Positions 22,142 to 30,850 of a DNA stretch of 37,879 nucleotides are shown here, piece after piece (within the stretch, counting starts at the first letter, position 1; every line of letters starts with the position of its first letter). The position numbers and the translations under genes were made by a program. Under the pieces are notes generated by a model. The model was given only the letters and a program-made list of their open reading frames with translations, searched no databases and was not told where the DNA came from. Source of the DNA: a virus; IMG/VR virus record IMGVR_UViG_3300009545_000014, positions 1-37,879 of that record; one strand, 5' to 3'.

Positions 22142-22810
22142 TTAAAACCCCATCCTTGATTGCAATTCTTTCATCTTCTTAAAAGCCGCTTCTTGCCCTT
22201 GTGGACTATAATCACCTTGATTACCAGTATAAGGAGATGAACCTACACCACTAGGCTGGTAAAAAGGAACTCGTCTATTAGCATCTACTTTTTCCTGAAT
22301 AGTGGATTGCTTAGGCTTTTCTTGGTGAAGACCTAAAGCTTTTATACTTTTATATACTAGCTTTTGTCTTTCGAATCCTTCAGGCATCTCTAAAATGCTT
22401 TCAGCAAGATCCGGATCTAATTGAGCAAACTTTTCTGCATGCTGTAGAACATCATAAAAGTCTTGATTTTGCTTAAGCCAATTCTGTTGTCTTTCTTCAG
22501 CCAATGCTTGATTAACAGCACGCTTAATTTCAGCTTGCGTCTGTTGTTTGGTTTGCTCTCCAAATCGATTAAGGGTTTTATTCAGCTTCTTTTTATCTAC
22601 ATAGGGCTCACTGTCATCATCTTCATCATCATCAGGAGGAACTTGTTTTTTTGATTGAGCTTCCCTTAAAGCTTCTTCTGCTTGTAACCTTGCCTGTCTT
22701 TCCATAGCAAGTTTTTGTTCCATAGCTCTAAAGTTGTATTCTTTGTCATTTTGTTTTTTTTCTGGAATATTTTGATCTTGAACTTGTGGATTCTGTGTGG
22801 TATCAATCAT
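22142..22810 (-). CDS. Capsid scaffolding protein (222 aa)
   Basis: The composition fits a scaffold: a Gln/Glu-rich coiled coil (EQKLAMERQARLQAEEALREAQ, residues about 31-52), an acidic stretch (PPDDDEDDDSEPYVD), another helix, and a C-terminal helix (AAFKKMKELQSRMGF) of the type that binds the capsid shell. It precedes the capsid gene by two small genes. AAAGGAGAC stands before the ATG. Scaffolds help the capsid proteins assemble into a prohead and then leave or are degraded; no protease gene is recognised here. Confidence 0.75.
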   Translation of the reverse strand: MIDTTQNPQVQDQNIPEKKQNDKEYNFRAMEQKLAMERQARLQAEEALREAQSKKQVPPDDDEDDDSEPYVDKKKLNKTLNRFGEQTKQQTQAEIKRAVNQALAEERQQNWLKQNQDFYDVLQHAEKFAQLDPDLAESILEMPEGFERQKLVYKSIKALGLHQEKPKQSTIQEKVDANRRVPFYQPSGVGSSPYTGNQGDYSPQGQEAAFKKMKELQSRMGF

Positions 22811-22890
22811 ATATTGTCTCCTTTAGCCTATCACGCGGGCAGCGGTTGGATTTACTTCATTTAAAGGAATTTCTAGATAAAAGGCAATAT

Positions 22891-23061
22891 ATGAATAGTG
22901 AAAAGATTCAAAAATACTATACGCCATATCTAGAATGTCGAAATCCGAAAACAGGGGAGATCTTTCAACTTATTCCTGAAATCAAGAATAACTCGGAAAA
23001 AATAAAGCCATTATACAAGCAAAATAGAACAAGGAAGAAAAATGAAAATCAATATACTTGA
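22891..23061 (+). CDS. Hypothetical small basic protein (56 aa)
   Basis: First gene of a plus-strand island inside the minus-strand virion block. It is Lys/Asn/Tyr-rich with a CRNPKTGEIFQLIP segment. The ATG at 22891 has AAGG before it; the frame upstream runs into the scaffold promoter region. The last 20 bases overlap the 175-residue gene downstream. The function is unknown. Confidence 0.5.
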   Translation: MNSEKIQKYYTPYLECRNPKTGEIFQLIPEIKNNSEKIKPLYKQNRTRKKNENQYT

Positions 23062-23569
23062 TGCACATGATAGATTAACTGACTTCATAAGCAAATCATC
23101 AATGGATATCGCTGAGTGTTGTCAAGATTTGATCAATCAAAGACCATTTGGAAGCCATGCGTTCTACATTTTTGCTCATAAACGCACAATTGGGTTAGAT
23201 GAAAAGTTTAACTTATTCCTATCAGGTAAGTATTATTCATTGGCTGATGTTCCAGAAGCCACAATTATATGGCAACCACGTTTGACAAAGCCAAAAGCAC
23301 AAACAAATTCAATGCTATTTAAGGCCTATCCTGGAACTGATAAGATAAAAGTTATATGGATGATACCAGGAAGAGAAATGTTTGAGCAATACCAGAAAGA
23401 CAACTTGACAGAAAGCAGCATTGTATCTGAAAGTATTCACGCTTTCGAAAATGATAGAGGGCGTTTAGAAGCAAAAGAAGACGATGATTTAAGCGATGAA
23501 GCGATTGACAAGATCTACCAGAGCATCGCTAAAGGGTCTAAGAATAAAAACAATCTACTAATTCAGTAG
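23042..23569 (+). CDS. Conserved phage protein (175 aa)
   Basis: The core PFGSHAFYIFAHKRTIGLDE...TIIWQPRLTKPKAQTNSMLFKAYPGTDKIKVIWMIP resembles a family seen in many uncultured phage genomes with the portal and capsid genes, with strong conservation of WQPRLTKPKAQ and IWMIP. Its function is not known; it could be a packaging, decoration or chaperone protein. The C-terminus is acidic and disordered. AGGAAGAAA precedes the ATG. Confidence 0.6.
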   Translation: MKINILDAHDRLTDFISKSSMDIAECCQDLINQRPFGSHAFYIFAHKRTIGLDEKFNLFLSGKYYSLADVPEATIIWQPRLTKPKAQTNSMLFKAYPGTDKIKVIWMIPGREMFEQYQKDNLTESSIVSESIHAFENDRGRLEAKEDDDLSDEAIDKIYQSIAKGSKNKNNLLIQ

Positions 23570-23588
23570 ATTTTAGGAGATTTTGACA

Positions 23589-23852
23589 TTGGAAAATAAC
23601 GATAGATTTTATGTAGAGTATGTTATTTTAGAATCGGATGATGAAAAAGAAGAAGCTGAAACTTATTTAAAACTTTGGTTGAAATTTTTCCCAAGGAGAA
23701 TAGTAGAAAGAGGTGGATCAATAGAAATATTAGAAGTGATTCATATTGATCAACCTGGATATGATTTAGGAAATGAAGAAATTATAAAAAGAAGAATAGG
23801 CTTAAAGATAAAGGTTAGGATAAATGAGCGATTGGAAAAAGATAAACAGTGA
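23589..23852 (+). CDS. Hypothetical protein (87 aa), TTG start
   Basis: An acidic, beta-alpha protein with DRFYVEYVILESDDEKEEAE, later an IDQPGYDLG segment and a basic end. There is no ATG; the TTG at 23589 is taken because AGGAG lies nine bases upstream. A second TTG at 23583 is possible. It overlaps the next gene by 29 bases in another frame. The function is unknown. Confidence 0.5.
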   Translation: MENNDRFYVEYVILESDDEKEEAETYLKLWLKFFPRRIVERGGSIEILEVIHIDQPGYDLGNEEIIKRRIGLKIKVRINERLEKDKQ

Positions 23853-24048
23853 ATTATGGATGGATTTTGACGCTTTTTCTAAGGTATTCATTTCACAAGG
23901 GTCTCATGATGGTAAATATTATATAGAAGCCGAACTAAAAGAATCCAATGATGTTTGGACAATTGGAGAACCTTTTGATTGCGAAAAAGAAGCTGAAAAA
24001 GTAATGGATGGATATTTCAAGATTGGCACAAATTCACCGCCAAGGTAA
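23824..24048 (+). CDS. Small conserved-type phage protein (74 aa)
   Basis: The pattern is an N-terminal strand (ELWMDFDAFSKVF), a central strand (YIEAELKES), and an acidic helix (CEKEAEKVMDGYF), the same order of elements as in the 63-residue protein at 2415. No function is known. Its stop codon lies inside the 12-bp palindrome GGTAAATTTACC (24044-24055). It is the last gene of the island. Confidence 0.5.
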   Translation: MSDWKKINSELWMDFDAFSKVFISQGSHDGKYYIEAELKESNDVWTIGEPFDCEKEAEKVMDGYFKIGTNSPPR

Positions 24049-24055
24049 ATTTACC
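24044..24055. promoter_or_regulatory. Perfect 12-bp palindrome GGTAAATTTACC
   Basis: The half-sequence TAAATTTACC is the part of the spacer shared by the two leftward promoters (4.9 and 36.5 kb). Here it is a complete palindrome, at the end of the plus-strand island. It may be an extra operator for the same regulator. Confidence 0.5.
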
Positions 24056-24111
24056 CTAACATCAATGCAACATAATCGAGGTTATCAGACGTTGATAGGT
24101 AAACAGGAGTC

Positions 24112-24130
24112 CCCCCGGCCTGACCGGGGG
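24112..24130. terminator. GC-rich hairpin between convergent genes
   Basis: CCCCCGG and CCGGGGG pair over a five-base loop. It lies between the end of the plus-strand island and the end of the minus-strand 59-residue gene. A stem of this strength suits a bidirectional terminator, but no run of T follows on either strand. Confidence 0.5.
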
Positions 24131-24201
24131 TAAAAGAGAAAAGTCACACTTAACTAGGGAAGTTCTCAATATACCATGAAAGAATATTTAAGCAAAGAAA
24201 A

Positions 24202-24381
24202 TTATGCTAAAGATTTAGGAGGCTTGCTTAACTTTTTCTTAGAAAGTTTACCTCCTATCAATAAACTGCGATCAATACCAACAGGATTTCTGATTCCAGT
24301 TCCCTGATTATACCCATTAGGCATATGTGAGCTAGGAGTATGAAAGTTTTTAACTTTTCCTTTTGTCGTTTTCTTTGTCAT
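24202..24381 (-). CDS. Small conserved phage protein (59 aa)
   Basis: Pattern: basic start (TKKTTKGKVKNFHTP), then SSHMPNGYNQGTGIRNP, and a lysine-rich end KKLSKPPKSLA. This resembles a small protein found in many uncultured phage genomes close to the portal gene, with the same KxPPKSLA end. It has the low-complexity look of a short virion or head-assembly component. It overlaps the end of the upstream gene by 32 bases in a different frame. Confidence 0.6.
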   Translation of the reverse strand: MTKKTTKGKVKNFHTPSSHMPNGYNQGTGIRNPVGIDRSLLIGGKLSKKKLSKPPKSLA

Positions 24382-24607
24382 ATAAACCTAAAGTTTTAAC
24401 GCGACCCATTGGTACGCCGGGTTTTGCATCATGTGAATCTGTTCCAATTGGCTGATTTACTCCCACACCATAGTCATAGCCTTGAGAAACAAAACTGCTA
24501 GATCTTTTGTCGTAGCATTCTGGATCTACACTTTGAGGAAAAGGCTTATGTATAATTTCTTTTGGCTCGGTTCTATCCTTAAAGCCAGTCTTAAAATCTC
24601 TTACCAT
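24350..24607 (-). CDS. Hypothetical head-module protein (85 aa)
   Basis: A polar, probably unstructured protein (VRDFKTGFKDRTEPKEIIHKPF... GVGVNQPIGTD ... VPMGRVKTLG). No family is known to the annotator. It stands between two small proteins of the portal-scaffold interval and is co-directional with them. Small polar proteins here are often minor head components. Confidence 0.5.
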   Translation of the reverse strand: MVRDFKTGFKDRTEPKEIIHKPFPQSVDPECYDKRSSSFVSQGYDYGVGVNQPIGTDSHDAKPGVPMGRVKTLGLYDKENDKRKS

Positions 24608-24674
24608 GATAATCCCTTTTTAAAAATGGGTAATGGCTTGCATGAATGATCCACTACCCCAAACCGCGAGGGGT

Positions 24675-24896
24675 TTAATTTCGATAACCATCTTTTTGCT
24701 TATGCTGATTAATCTTTTTTTCCATTGAAGACTGAACACCTCTAATAGCTTCAGTAGTATCTTCATACTTTGTTAAAGCACCTGCACCTTCAGCTGAAGA
24801 TTCGGTTTTGATTTTTGCACCTTCTGGAAAAGGAGATCCCTTTGATCTACCTCCGGCCCAGAAAGAATGATCATCAATTCTTTGACCACCACTCAT
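24675..24896 (-). CDS. Conserved small phage protein (73 aa)
   Basis: The sequence has GGQRIDDHSFWAGGRSKGSPFPEGAKIK, then SAEGAGALTKYEDTTEAI, and ends GYRN. The DDHSFWAG box plus SAEGAG is a pattern in uncultured phage genomes beside portal genes. Its function is not known. AAGGAG stands before the ATG. Confidence 0.6.
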   Translation of the reverse strand: MSGGQRIDDHSFWAGGRSKGSPFPEGAKIKTESSAEGAGALTKYEDTTEAIRGVQSSMEKKINQHKQKDGYRN

Positions 24897-24907
24897 AATA
24901 TTCTCCT

Positions 24908-25105
24908 TTATTTTTCTTCAAGGCATAGAATATCTTGCCTGAAGTAGTTTGGGTTTTCTTTTTTCATCTTCTTAAAATTTTCTTCAATCCTCTCACAGTC
25001 TTCAATATGATATTGACCACATACAGTGTCCATATTCGCACCCTGATAGATATAATTCCCATTACTAAGTAACAGAAAGTCTTCATTTTCGTAAACGACA
25101 TTCAT
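24908..25105 (-). CDS. Hypothetical protein (65 aa)
   Basis: Four bases after the portal gene. It is acidic with Cys and Tyr residues (VCGQYHIEDCERIEENF) and no visible domain. Its position directly after the portal, together with the coupled spacing, suggests a role in head assembly, but nothing in the sequence proves it. Confidence 0.5.
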   Translation of the reverse strand: MNVVYENEDFLLLSNGNYIYQGANMDTVCGQYHIEDCERIEENFKKMKKENPNYFRQDILCLEEK

Positions 25106-25109
25106 ATAC

Positions 25110-27257
25110 CTACTGCATTGCTTGTCCAGCCATTTCTTGCTGAGGCTGTCCTTGCATCTCTTGAGTCTGTTGTTGAGGTTTGGCCATCATTATTTGCTGC
25201 ATAAATTTCTTTGAAGCTTCTGTTCTTTCTACCTGTTGTCTTGAAATCTTTTCGGTCTCTTCATCATCATATTTAATTGATTCAAGATTGTTAGCTTGAA
25301 GATAAGTTTCTAGTTCACCAAATTTCTGAATAGACTCTAACAGTGCAGTAAGAGCAGCCATTTTCTCTTTTGATGCTAGCGCATGGTTCTTACTTATCAT
25401 ACTCATACGCTCTTCAAATAACCCTACGTTGCTTTCAGCCCTAGAATCCCTTTCTCTTGCCATTGAAAGTTGGTTATGAATCTTAGCAATAAGCTCTTTC
25501 ATCTTCATTTCTTCGAAGGCATGCTGGATATTCTGAGCTTCATTTTGTACGGCTGCTGCTTGCATCTCTTGTTGTTGCAAGTATTCCATGATCTCAGTCT
25601 TACCTTGAATATTCATATCTTTAATGATCATGGATGCAGGCAATACTTCTCTTCCGAATCTTTCGTTAATTTCAAGCATTTGCTGAGCTTGGAAGTTCTT
25701 TTGAGTAGGTGTTAAAAGGCCTTCTTCTACGATGACTTGATATTTAGCAAATATACGAGAAAAGAAATGAGGAGAGGGTTCTTCTCCTATTAGCATACCT
25801 ACTTTAGCAGCATTCCAGTTGTAAAGAACAATCTGAAGTAATTTGTTCCCAACTTTCTTAAAAGCGTAATCCCATTGATCAAAATATTTCTGAAATACCA
25901 TGAGGTTCGCAGCTTGCTTTAGCATCATTGTCAAAGAACTAATAATCTTGTCATTTTGACCCGACCAATTTTCAAGATCAATTCCACTGGTTTGAAAAAC
26001 AAGTCTAGACATTTGTTCCGCTAATGCCAAGTCAGACTCTGGAACTGCACTAGGAATGATCTTTTCTACATCTGTCATTTCATAGCCATCATTGATAATG
26101 ATATCCCAACCTTGACCAGACTTCTTAAGATTATCTTCGTTTGCAACAGCTCCTGATTTTCTTTTCCACCCGGCGTTAATGGTTGCGGCTGCTATATCGT
26201 TATTTTGGATAACCTTATAATTAAAGAGGAAATTAGCATCGCGCATGGTGCGCACTAAAGATCTAACTCTTAAATCGTATTGGTTGACATGTGGATCGTA
26301 ATTCCAAAATACGGGTACAGCTGGAACTCCGATATCTCCCATGGGATTTTCACCTAAATACATAAGCTGATCATTTAAAACAGTTGCTAATTTCCAGCAG
26401 GGGACTTCTACAGTCACTGCTTCTAGATCTTCTATGTGATAGAGAATCTTTTCGAGGTTTTCATCACCGCCGGCAAAGTCATAGAACATGTTTTTTGATC
26501 TACTATAAAGTCTTTTCTTACGAGTTTTCCATTTGTACCAAACATAAGAAAGTACTAGTAGATCATTTTTAGCCATATTGTAATTTTCAGGAAGAAAATA
26601 GAAATTTCCATATGCCTTTGGAGCACTAACCATATTAGAAACTTCTTGTGCTCTTTCTCCAAATCTATCCCTAGCTACTTGCTTTGAAATATACTCCTGA
26701 AACCACATATATTGAGCATCGGAAAAATCAGGCTCTCTAGCATACGGATCGACTAGAAATGAATTATATTCCCATATTTTTAGCTTAAGTTCACCTTGCG
26801 CATGATCATCAGTGGTATAATCAAGATAAGGTTGAACCATCACAAGACCAGAAATTGCCGATAATTCATATGCCTTAGACATCTGCTCATGTATGCCGTT
26901 ATTATTGCATACGTGAGTCATTAATCTCGTATATTGATCTGTTGTATTTGGATCAGATCCTTCAGTGGGAACATAATTAATCGATTTCCGATGTTGTCTT
27001 TGATAGCCAGTGATCATATTGACAGGCTGTTGGACGAGATTGAAGTAATACTGGGAAGCGTTAGAAGTAGGTTGAAAGCCAAAATATCGATTTACAAATG
27101 TCTGAGATCCTGCATAGAATAAAGAATCAATGTTAGATTGGTTCCAGCGAGCCTGTTCGACAGGCATGCATTTGGCTTGAAGATTATCAAGCCACTGCCT
27201 GATGTTGTTCTGAGATGGCTCAAGCGTGTTATTCCAAGGCGGAAGGTATAGAGACAA
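25110..27257 (-). CDS. Portal protein (715 aa)
   Basis: Forms the twelve-fold ring at the head vertex through which DNA enters and leaves. The pattern matches large portal proteins of P22-like podoviruses: a conserved N-terminal region (FVNRYFGFQPTSN, QQPVNMITGYQRQHRKS), a central QNNDIAAATINAGWKRKSGA region near residues 350-370, and a long Gln-rich helical C-terminus. A TTG start at 27257 is likely because GGAGG lies four bases upstream; no ATG is in reach. It is the first large gene of the minus-strand virion block. Confidence 0.85.
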   Translation of the reverse strand: MSLYLPPWNNTLEPSQNNIRQWLDNLQAKCMPVEQARWNQSNIDSLFYAGSQTFVNRYFGFQPTSNASQYYFNLVQQPVNMITGYQRQHRKSINYVPTEGSDPNTTDQYTRLMTHVCNNNGIHEQMSKAYELSAISGLVMVQPYLDYTTDDHAQGELKLKIWEYNSFLVDPYAREPDFSDAQYMWFQEYISKQVARDRFGERAQEVSNMVSAPKAYGNFYFLPENYNMAKNDLLVLSYVWYKWKTRKKRLYSRSKNMFYDFAGGDENLEKILYHIEDLEAVTVEVPCWKLATVLNDQLMYLGENPMGDIGVPAVPVFWNYDPHVNQYDLRVRSLVRTMRDANFLFNYKVIQNNDIAAATINAGWKRKSGAVANEDNLKKSGQGWDIIINDGYEMTDVEKIIPSAVPESDLALAEQMSRLVFQTSGIDLENWSGQNDKIISSLTMMLKQAANLMVFQKYFDQWDYAFKKVGNKLLQIVLYNWNAAKVGMLIGEEPSPHFFSRIFAKYQVIVEEGLLTPTQKNFQAQQMLEINERFGREVLPASMIIKDMNIQGKTEIMEYLQQQEMQAAAVQNEAQNIQHAFEEMKMKELIAKIHNQLSMARERDSRAESNVGLFEERMSMISKNHALASKEKMAALTALLESIQKFGELETYLQANNLESIKYDDEETEKISRQQVERTEASKKFMQQIMMAKPQQQTQEMQGQPQQEMAGQAMQ

Positions 27258-27299
27258 GGTACCTCCAAATTAAAATCTGAAGATATCTAAAAATTTTTA

Positions 27300-27662
27300 T
27301 TATTGCAAGACGGATTGATAGAGTTTTTCTGAAATTCTCGATATCATTTCCATTGTCTCACTTTTTCTTCTTTCGCTATACATTGGAAAATGTTTGTATA
27401 AATCTTGATGCATTGAAAAAGATATCTCTCTAAAAATCATGTTAATGTCATTAATGCTGTAATCCAATTTCCTGATATCAGTGATAGAAATCTGCTTTGC
27501 CCTTTTAGCATTCATAAGAGTTTTAAATGAGATAGAACTAGGATCAAGATAATACTTCATCATTACAAAAAAATAATTCTCAAGATTAAGCTTTGTATTT
27601 ATTTTATGTACTTGTTCTTGATATGGATTATCCCATTTATACCCGCTATGAGATCGAATCAT
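27300..27662 (-). CDS. Hypothetical helical protein (120 aa)
   Basis: Unknown. It has a His- and Arg-rich, Tyr-rich, helical character (NYFFVMMKYYLDP; HKHFPMYSERRK-like C-terminal part). ATG 27662 is taken as the start since the longer frame would run through most of the preceding gene; the two overlap by 17 bases. It is the last of three genes that follow the MerR-like regulator, just before the portal gene. Confidence 0.55.
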   Translation of the reverse strand: MIRSHSGYKWDNPYQEQVHKINTKLNLENYFFVMMKYYLDPSSISFKTLMNAKRAKQISITDIRKLDYSINDINMIFREISFSMHQDLYKHFPMYSERRKSETMEMISRISEKLYQSVLQ

Positions 27663-27873
27663 CAGAAAAAATCTCCTTAATTTTAGCAAATAGCTTCTCT
27701 CTAGGAATAATAATTTCATCATTTTCTGAGATGATTCTTAAATTCTTCCAGCAGCATTCGCCCCTTAAGTCTAAAATATTGTCTGGCCAATCGAATTTTT
27801 CAGGAGGATATAGACTATTTTCAATGTTTTTGATTTCTTCAAGTTGTTTTTTAATGAATTCTTTCTCAGACAT
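27646..27873 (-). CDS. Hypothetical protein (75 aa)
   Basis: Starts MSEKEFIKKQLEEIKNIENSLYPPEKFDWPD, so an N-terminal helix is followed by an aromatic stretch. No family is recognised. ATG 27873 has GGGG nine bases upstream; ATG 27885 is the alternative. It overlaps both neighbours slightly, in a tight three-gene operon. Confidence 0.5.
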   Translation of the reverse strand: MSEKEFIKKQLEEIKNIENSLYPPEKFDWPDNILDLRGECCWKNLRIISENDEIIIPREKLFAKIKEIFSDDSIS

Positions 27874-28099
27874 CTTTGACCCCATCTTTTACCATTTTCT
27901 TTAAAACATCCCTCATATTACACTTAGCAAGCCTTTCGAATTCACTATGTGGAATTCTATAAACCGTTCTTTTATCAGTTCCTAGCTTAAGCGCACTTAT
28001 CAGGCCAGATCTAATGTATTGCCTTATCGTATTTGGGTGCAAGCCTAACTTTAGGGCAAATTCTACAATGTTATAGAAATCTTTATCTAGATTTATCAT
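27866..28099 (-). CDS. MerR/excisionase-type DNA-binding protein (77 aa)
   Basis: A helix-turn-helix of the HTH_17 type: VEFALKLGLHPNTIRQYIRSGLISALKLG, then a wing with RTVYRIPHSEFERL. The length is normal for a bare winged-helix regulator or an excisionase-like architectural protein. No integrase is present, so regulation is the more likely job. It is divergent from the fibre gene at 28216, 116 bases away, and could control that promoter. Confidence 0.75.
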   Translation of the reverse strand: MINLDKDFYNIVEFALKLGLHPNTIRQYIRSGLISALKLGTDKRTVYRIPHSEFERLAKCNMRDVLKKMVKDGVKDV

Positions 28100-28160
28100 T
28101 GTGACTATTCTTCACTATTTGTGATTAAAATACAATGGTTGTTAACATATTAAAAATTAT

Positions 28161-28188
28161 TTGACATCTACCTTAAATATGCTATGTT
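28161..28188 (+). promoter_or_regulatory. Strong sigma-70-type promoter for the fibre operon
   Basis: TTGACA, a 16-base spacer, then TATGTT, 28 bases before the ATG at 28216. The ribosome site AAGGAG follows. It is the clearest bacterial promoter in the window and is read by host polymerase. Confidence 0.8.
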
Positions 28189-28215
28189 AAGTTTTTATTC
28201 ACAAGGAGATTTATC

Positions 28216-30837
28216 ATGAGTATATCAGTTTACGGTATTGGCGGTTTAGTAGCGGTTCCACCACCTGCGATTTCAGGAAGAGGTGTGCCAGCTGCCAGTT
28301 TACAGGGAGCGTTAGGACAGCAATATTTTGATACCTCTACATCTCCTCCAACAGAATATGTCTTTAATGGTGTTACTTGGCAGGCAGGGGGAAATGGAGC
28401 GGCAACAACAACAACACCTGGTATCGTTACTCTTTCTACATTAACACAATTAGAAAATGGTACTGCTCCATCTGGCGCTTATGTTCCTTTGGCAAATGAT
28501 GTAAATACATTTGTTAATGCTGTATTAACAGGAGCTGCAGGAAGTGCAACAACGACATCATCAGGTGTCGTATTTTTGGCTTCTAATACACAGGCAGCAA
28601 ATGGAACATCTCCAACACCAGCGTATGCATTAAATCCGGCAGCACTTGTTTTCGCTTTAGCAAATGGTGGATTTCCTATAGGAAGTGGAACTGCAGGAAG
28701 TGGAGCTTTCACAACATTAACCGCGTCAAGTACATTAGTAGTAACGGGAGCAACTACACTTAACAGTACTTTATCAGTAACAGGGGCTACTACTACTGCG
28801 GGTATTTCTGGAACAACAGCAACATTTAGTTCAACTCTTCATGCAGGCGGTGCGGTAACATTTGGATCTACTTTAGTGATGACAGGAGCAACTACGTTAG
28901 CAGCTCTAACACAAGTTGGAACAGCTTCTATAAATGCTTCAGGAACAGCATCTACTACAATAGGAGGATCATCAGGAGCAATAACAATTGCAGTAGGTAC
29001 AGGTAACTTCGCACTTAATGGCGGCGGTAATACAATTAACATAGGAACAGATGCCGCAAATACAATTGTAATAGGTGATGCTACCGGAGCTGCATCTTTA
29101 TCATTGGCTGTGGGATCAGGTAATTTTGTTCTCGATGGTGTAGCAGGCTCAACTTATACAATTGGCGCAAGTACTACTACCGGATCTATAACAATAGGAG
29201 GTACAGCGCAATCTACTGGAACAATTACAATTGGCTCATCTTCTGCTACTTCTACGGTTGCTATTGCTGCAGGATCTGGAACAAATACAGTGGCTATATG
29301 CAACGCTGCATCTAATGCTAATGCTTGTGAAGTAGATATTCTTGCAGGTGCAACACCTGGAGCTACCCAAACACTTAAAATTATGTCTGGTGTGGCTTCA
29401 GCTGGTAACCAAGTATTTGGTTGCCAAGGAGGAGCAATTTCTCAGGGTACAAATACAGCAACGTTTTTTGGAGGCATTACTACCGGAGGAACGAATAGCT
29501 TTAACCTATTCAATGCTGCATTTACAGGCGGAACAAATAGCGTTAATATCTTCTCTGGTGCCTTTACTACAGTAGCCGGAACTATTAACATGTTCTCCGG
29601 TTCCTTTACTCATGCTTCTACTTTCAATTTGTTTAGCGGTGGAGCAAGTGCAATTGGTACAACCAATATAGGAACAGGTACAGGAGCTGCTCATGTAACT
29701 AATATCGGTTCGAATGCCGGTGGTAACGTGACCATAATTGCTGGAGCTAGCGGAACAATTGGAATTGGATTAGGCGGAAATGCTGGCCAAACCATTACAA
29801 TCGGCGCTGCTGCACAAACAGGCACAATAACAGTAGGCTCGTCTTCAGCAGCTGGTGGATCAACAGTCGCAATTGCTGCGGGAACTGGAGCTAATACGGT
29901 ATCAATAAATAACGCTGCCTCTAATGCTAATGCTTGCGTGGTTAATATTCTTGATGGTGCAACTCCAGCTGCTAGCCAAACATTAGCAGTTATGGCGGGT
30001 GTTGCATCATCTGGTACTCAATCATGTCAATTCTTAGGTGGTGCAAATACAACAGGAAGCCAAAACTTCCAAGTATTTAACGGGGCAATTGCAGGAGCTA
30101 CAGACACCATTAGTTTATTTAGTGGAACAATAGCTTCTGGAACAGCAACATTTAACCTATTCAATGGCAATGCATCGGGTGGAACGTTAGTAGCTAACAT
30201 ATTTGGATCAACAGCAGCTACAACAGCAGGTACTGTTAACATTAACACAGGCGCTGCAGCGCATGTTCTTAACGTCGGATCTGCTTCAGCTGGTAATATG
30301 ACATTTACTATAGCTTCAGGAAGTACGTTTGCAATTGTTGGATCTGGTGGAACAATCAATATTGGTCATGATGCAGCAGCAAACACAATAGCAATTGGTA
30401 ACGGAGCAGCTGCAAATACGGTAACTGTTGGATCTACTAGTTCAACCAGTTCTCTTACTTTACAGGCTGGAACTGGTGCAACTGGCCTTAAATTAAATGC
30501 CGCTGGTAACGTACAAATGGTTCCGGCTACTAGTTCAACTGCAAGCCCTACAGCTTCAGTGACAATGAATAATAGAGTTGGGGTTGCTACATTTACAGGA
30601 TTTACGACAGCTTCAGGATCTACACAAAGTTTCACAATTACTAATAGTACAATATTGACAACTTCAGGTGTTATCGTTACAGTAGCAAATCTAAATGCAT
30701 CAGCTGCGGGAGCTGAAATGACCTTATTAGGCGTAACTCAGGCCGCTGGATCTATCATTGTCAATACAAAAAACAATGGTGGTGGAGCATTAGGAGCAGG
30801 CGATAACGTACTTATCACATTTTGGGTAATTTCATAA
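28216..30837 (+). CDS. Long repetitive tail fibre (873 aa)
   Basis: The residues are almost all Gly, Ala, Thr, Ser, Asn and Ile, as in fibrous beta-rich phage fibres. An N-terminal attachment-type region (about 1-140) is followed by a long beta-repeat shaft. Two blocks of about 200 residues recur near residues 335 and 535 (GTITIGSSSATS / GTITVGSSSAAG, both followed by NAASNANAC and DGATP- or AGATP-type segments). The C-terminus ends GDNVLITFWVIS. It is the first gene of the plus-strand adsorption module, behind the 28161 promoter. It probably binds the host surface. Confidence 0.75.
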   Translation: MSISVYGIGGLVAVPPPAISGRGVPAASLQGALGQQYFDTSTSPPTEYVFNGVTWQAGGNGAATTTTPGIVTLSTLTQLENGTAPSGAYVPLANDVNTFVNAVLTGAAGSATTTSSGVVFLASNTQAANGTSPTPAYALNPAALVFALANGGFPIGSGTAGSGAFTTLTASSTLVVTGATTLNSTLSVTGATTTAGISGTTATFSSTLHAGGAVTFGSTLVMTGATTLAALTQVGTASINASGTASTTIGGSSGAITIAVGTGNFALNGGGNTINIGTDAANTIVIGDATGAASLSLAVGSGNFVLDGVAGSTYTIGASTTTGSITIGGTAQSTGTITIGSSSATSTVAIAAGSGTNTVAICNAASNANACEVDILAGATPGATQTLKIMSGVASAGNQVFGCQGGAISQGTNTATFFGGITTGGTNSFNLFNAAFTGGTNSVNIFSGAFTTVAGTINMFSGSFTHASTFNLFSGGASAIGTTNIGTGTGAAHVTNIGSNAGGNVTIIAGASGTIGIGLGGNAGQTITIGAAAQTGTITVGSSSAAGGSTVAIAAGTGANTVSINNAASNANACVVNILDGATPAASQTLAVMAGVASSGTQSCQFLGGANTTGSQNFQVFNGAIAGATDTISLFSGTIASGTATFNLFNGNASGGTLVANIFGSTAATTAGTVNINTGAAAHVLNVGSASAGNMTFTIASGSTFAIVGSGGTINIGHDAAANTIAIGNGAAANTVTVGSTSSTSSLTLQAGTGATGLKLNAAGNVQMVPATSSTASPTASVTMNNRVGVATFTGFTTASGSTQSFTITNSTILTTSGVIVTVANLNASAAGAEMTLLGVTQAAGSIIVNTKNNGGGALGAGDNVLITFWVIS

Positions 30838-30850
30838 CATAAGGTAAAAA

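Noticed and set aside
24112-24130. Hairpin as a certain terminator
   Set aside because: Strong stem, but no T-run on either side; kept only as a probable terminator.
28479-30635. Several minus-strand frames inside the long fibre gene
   Set aside because: Val/Pro/Ala-rich translations are the expected antisense of Gly/Thr/Asn repeats, with no ribosome sites.
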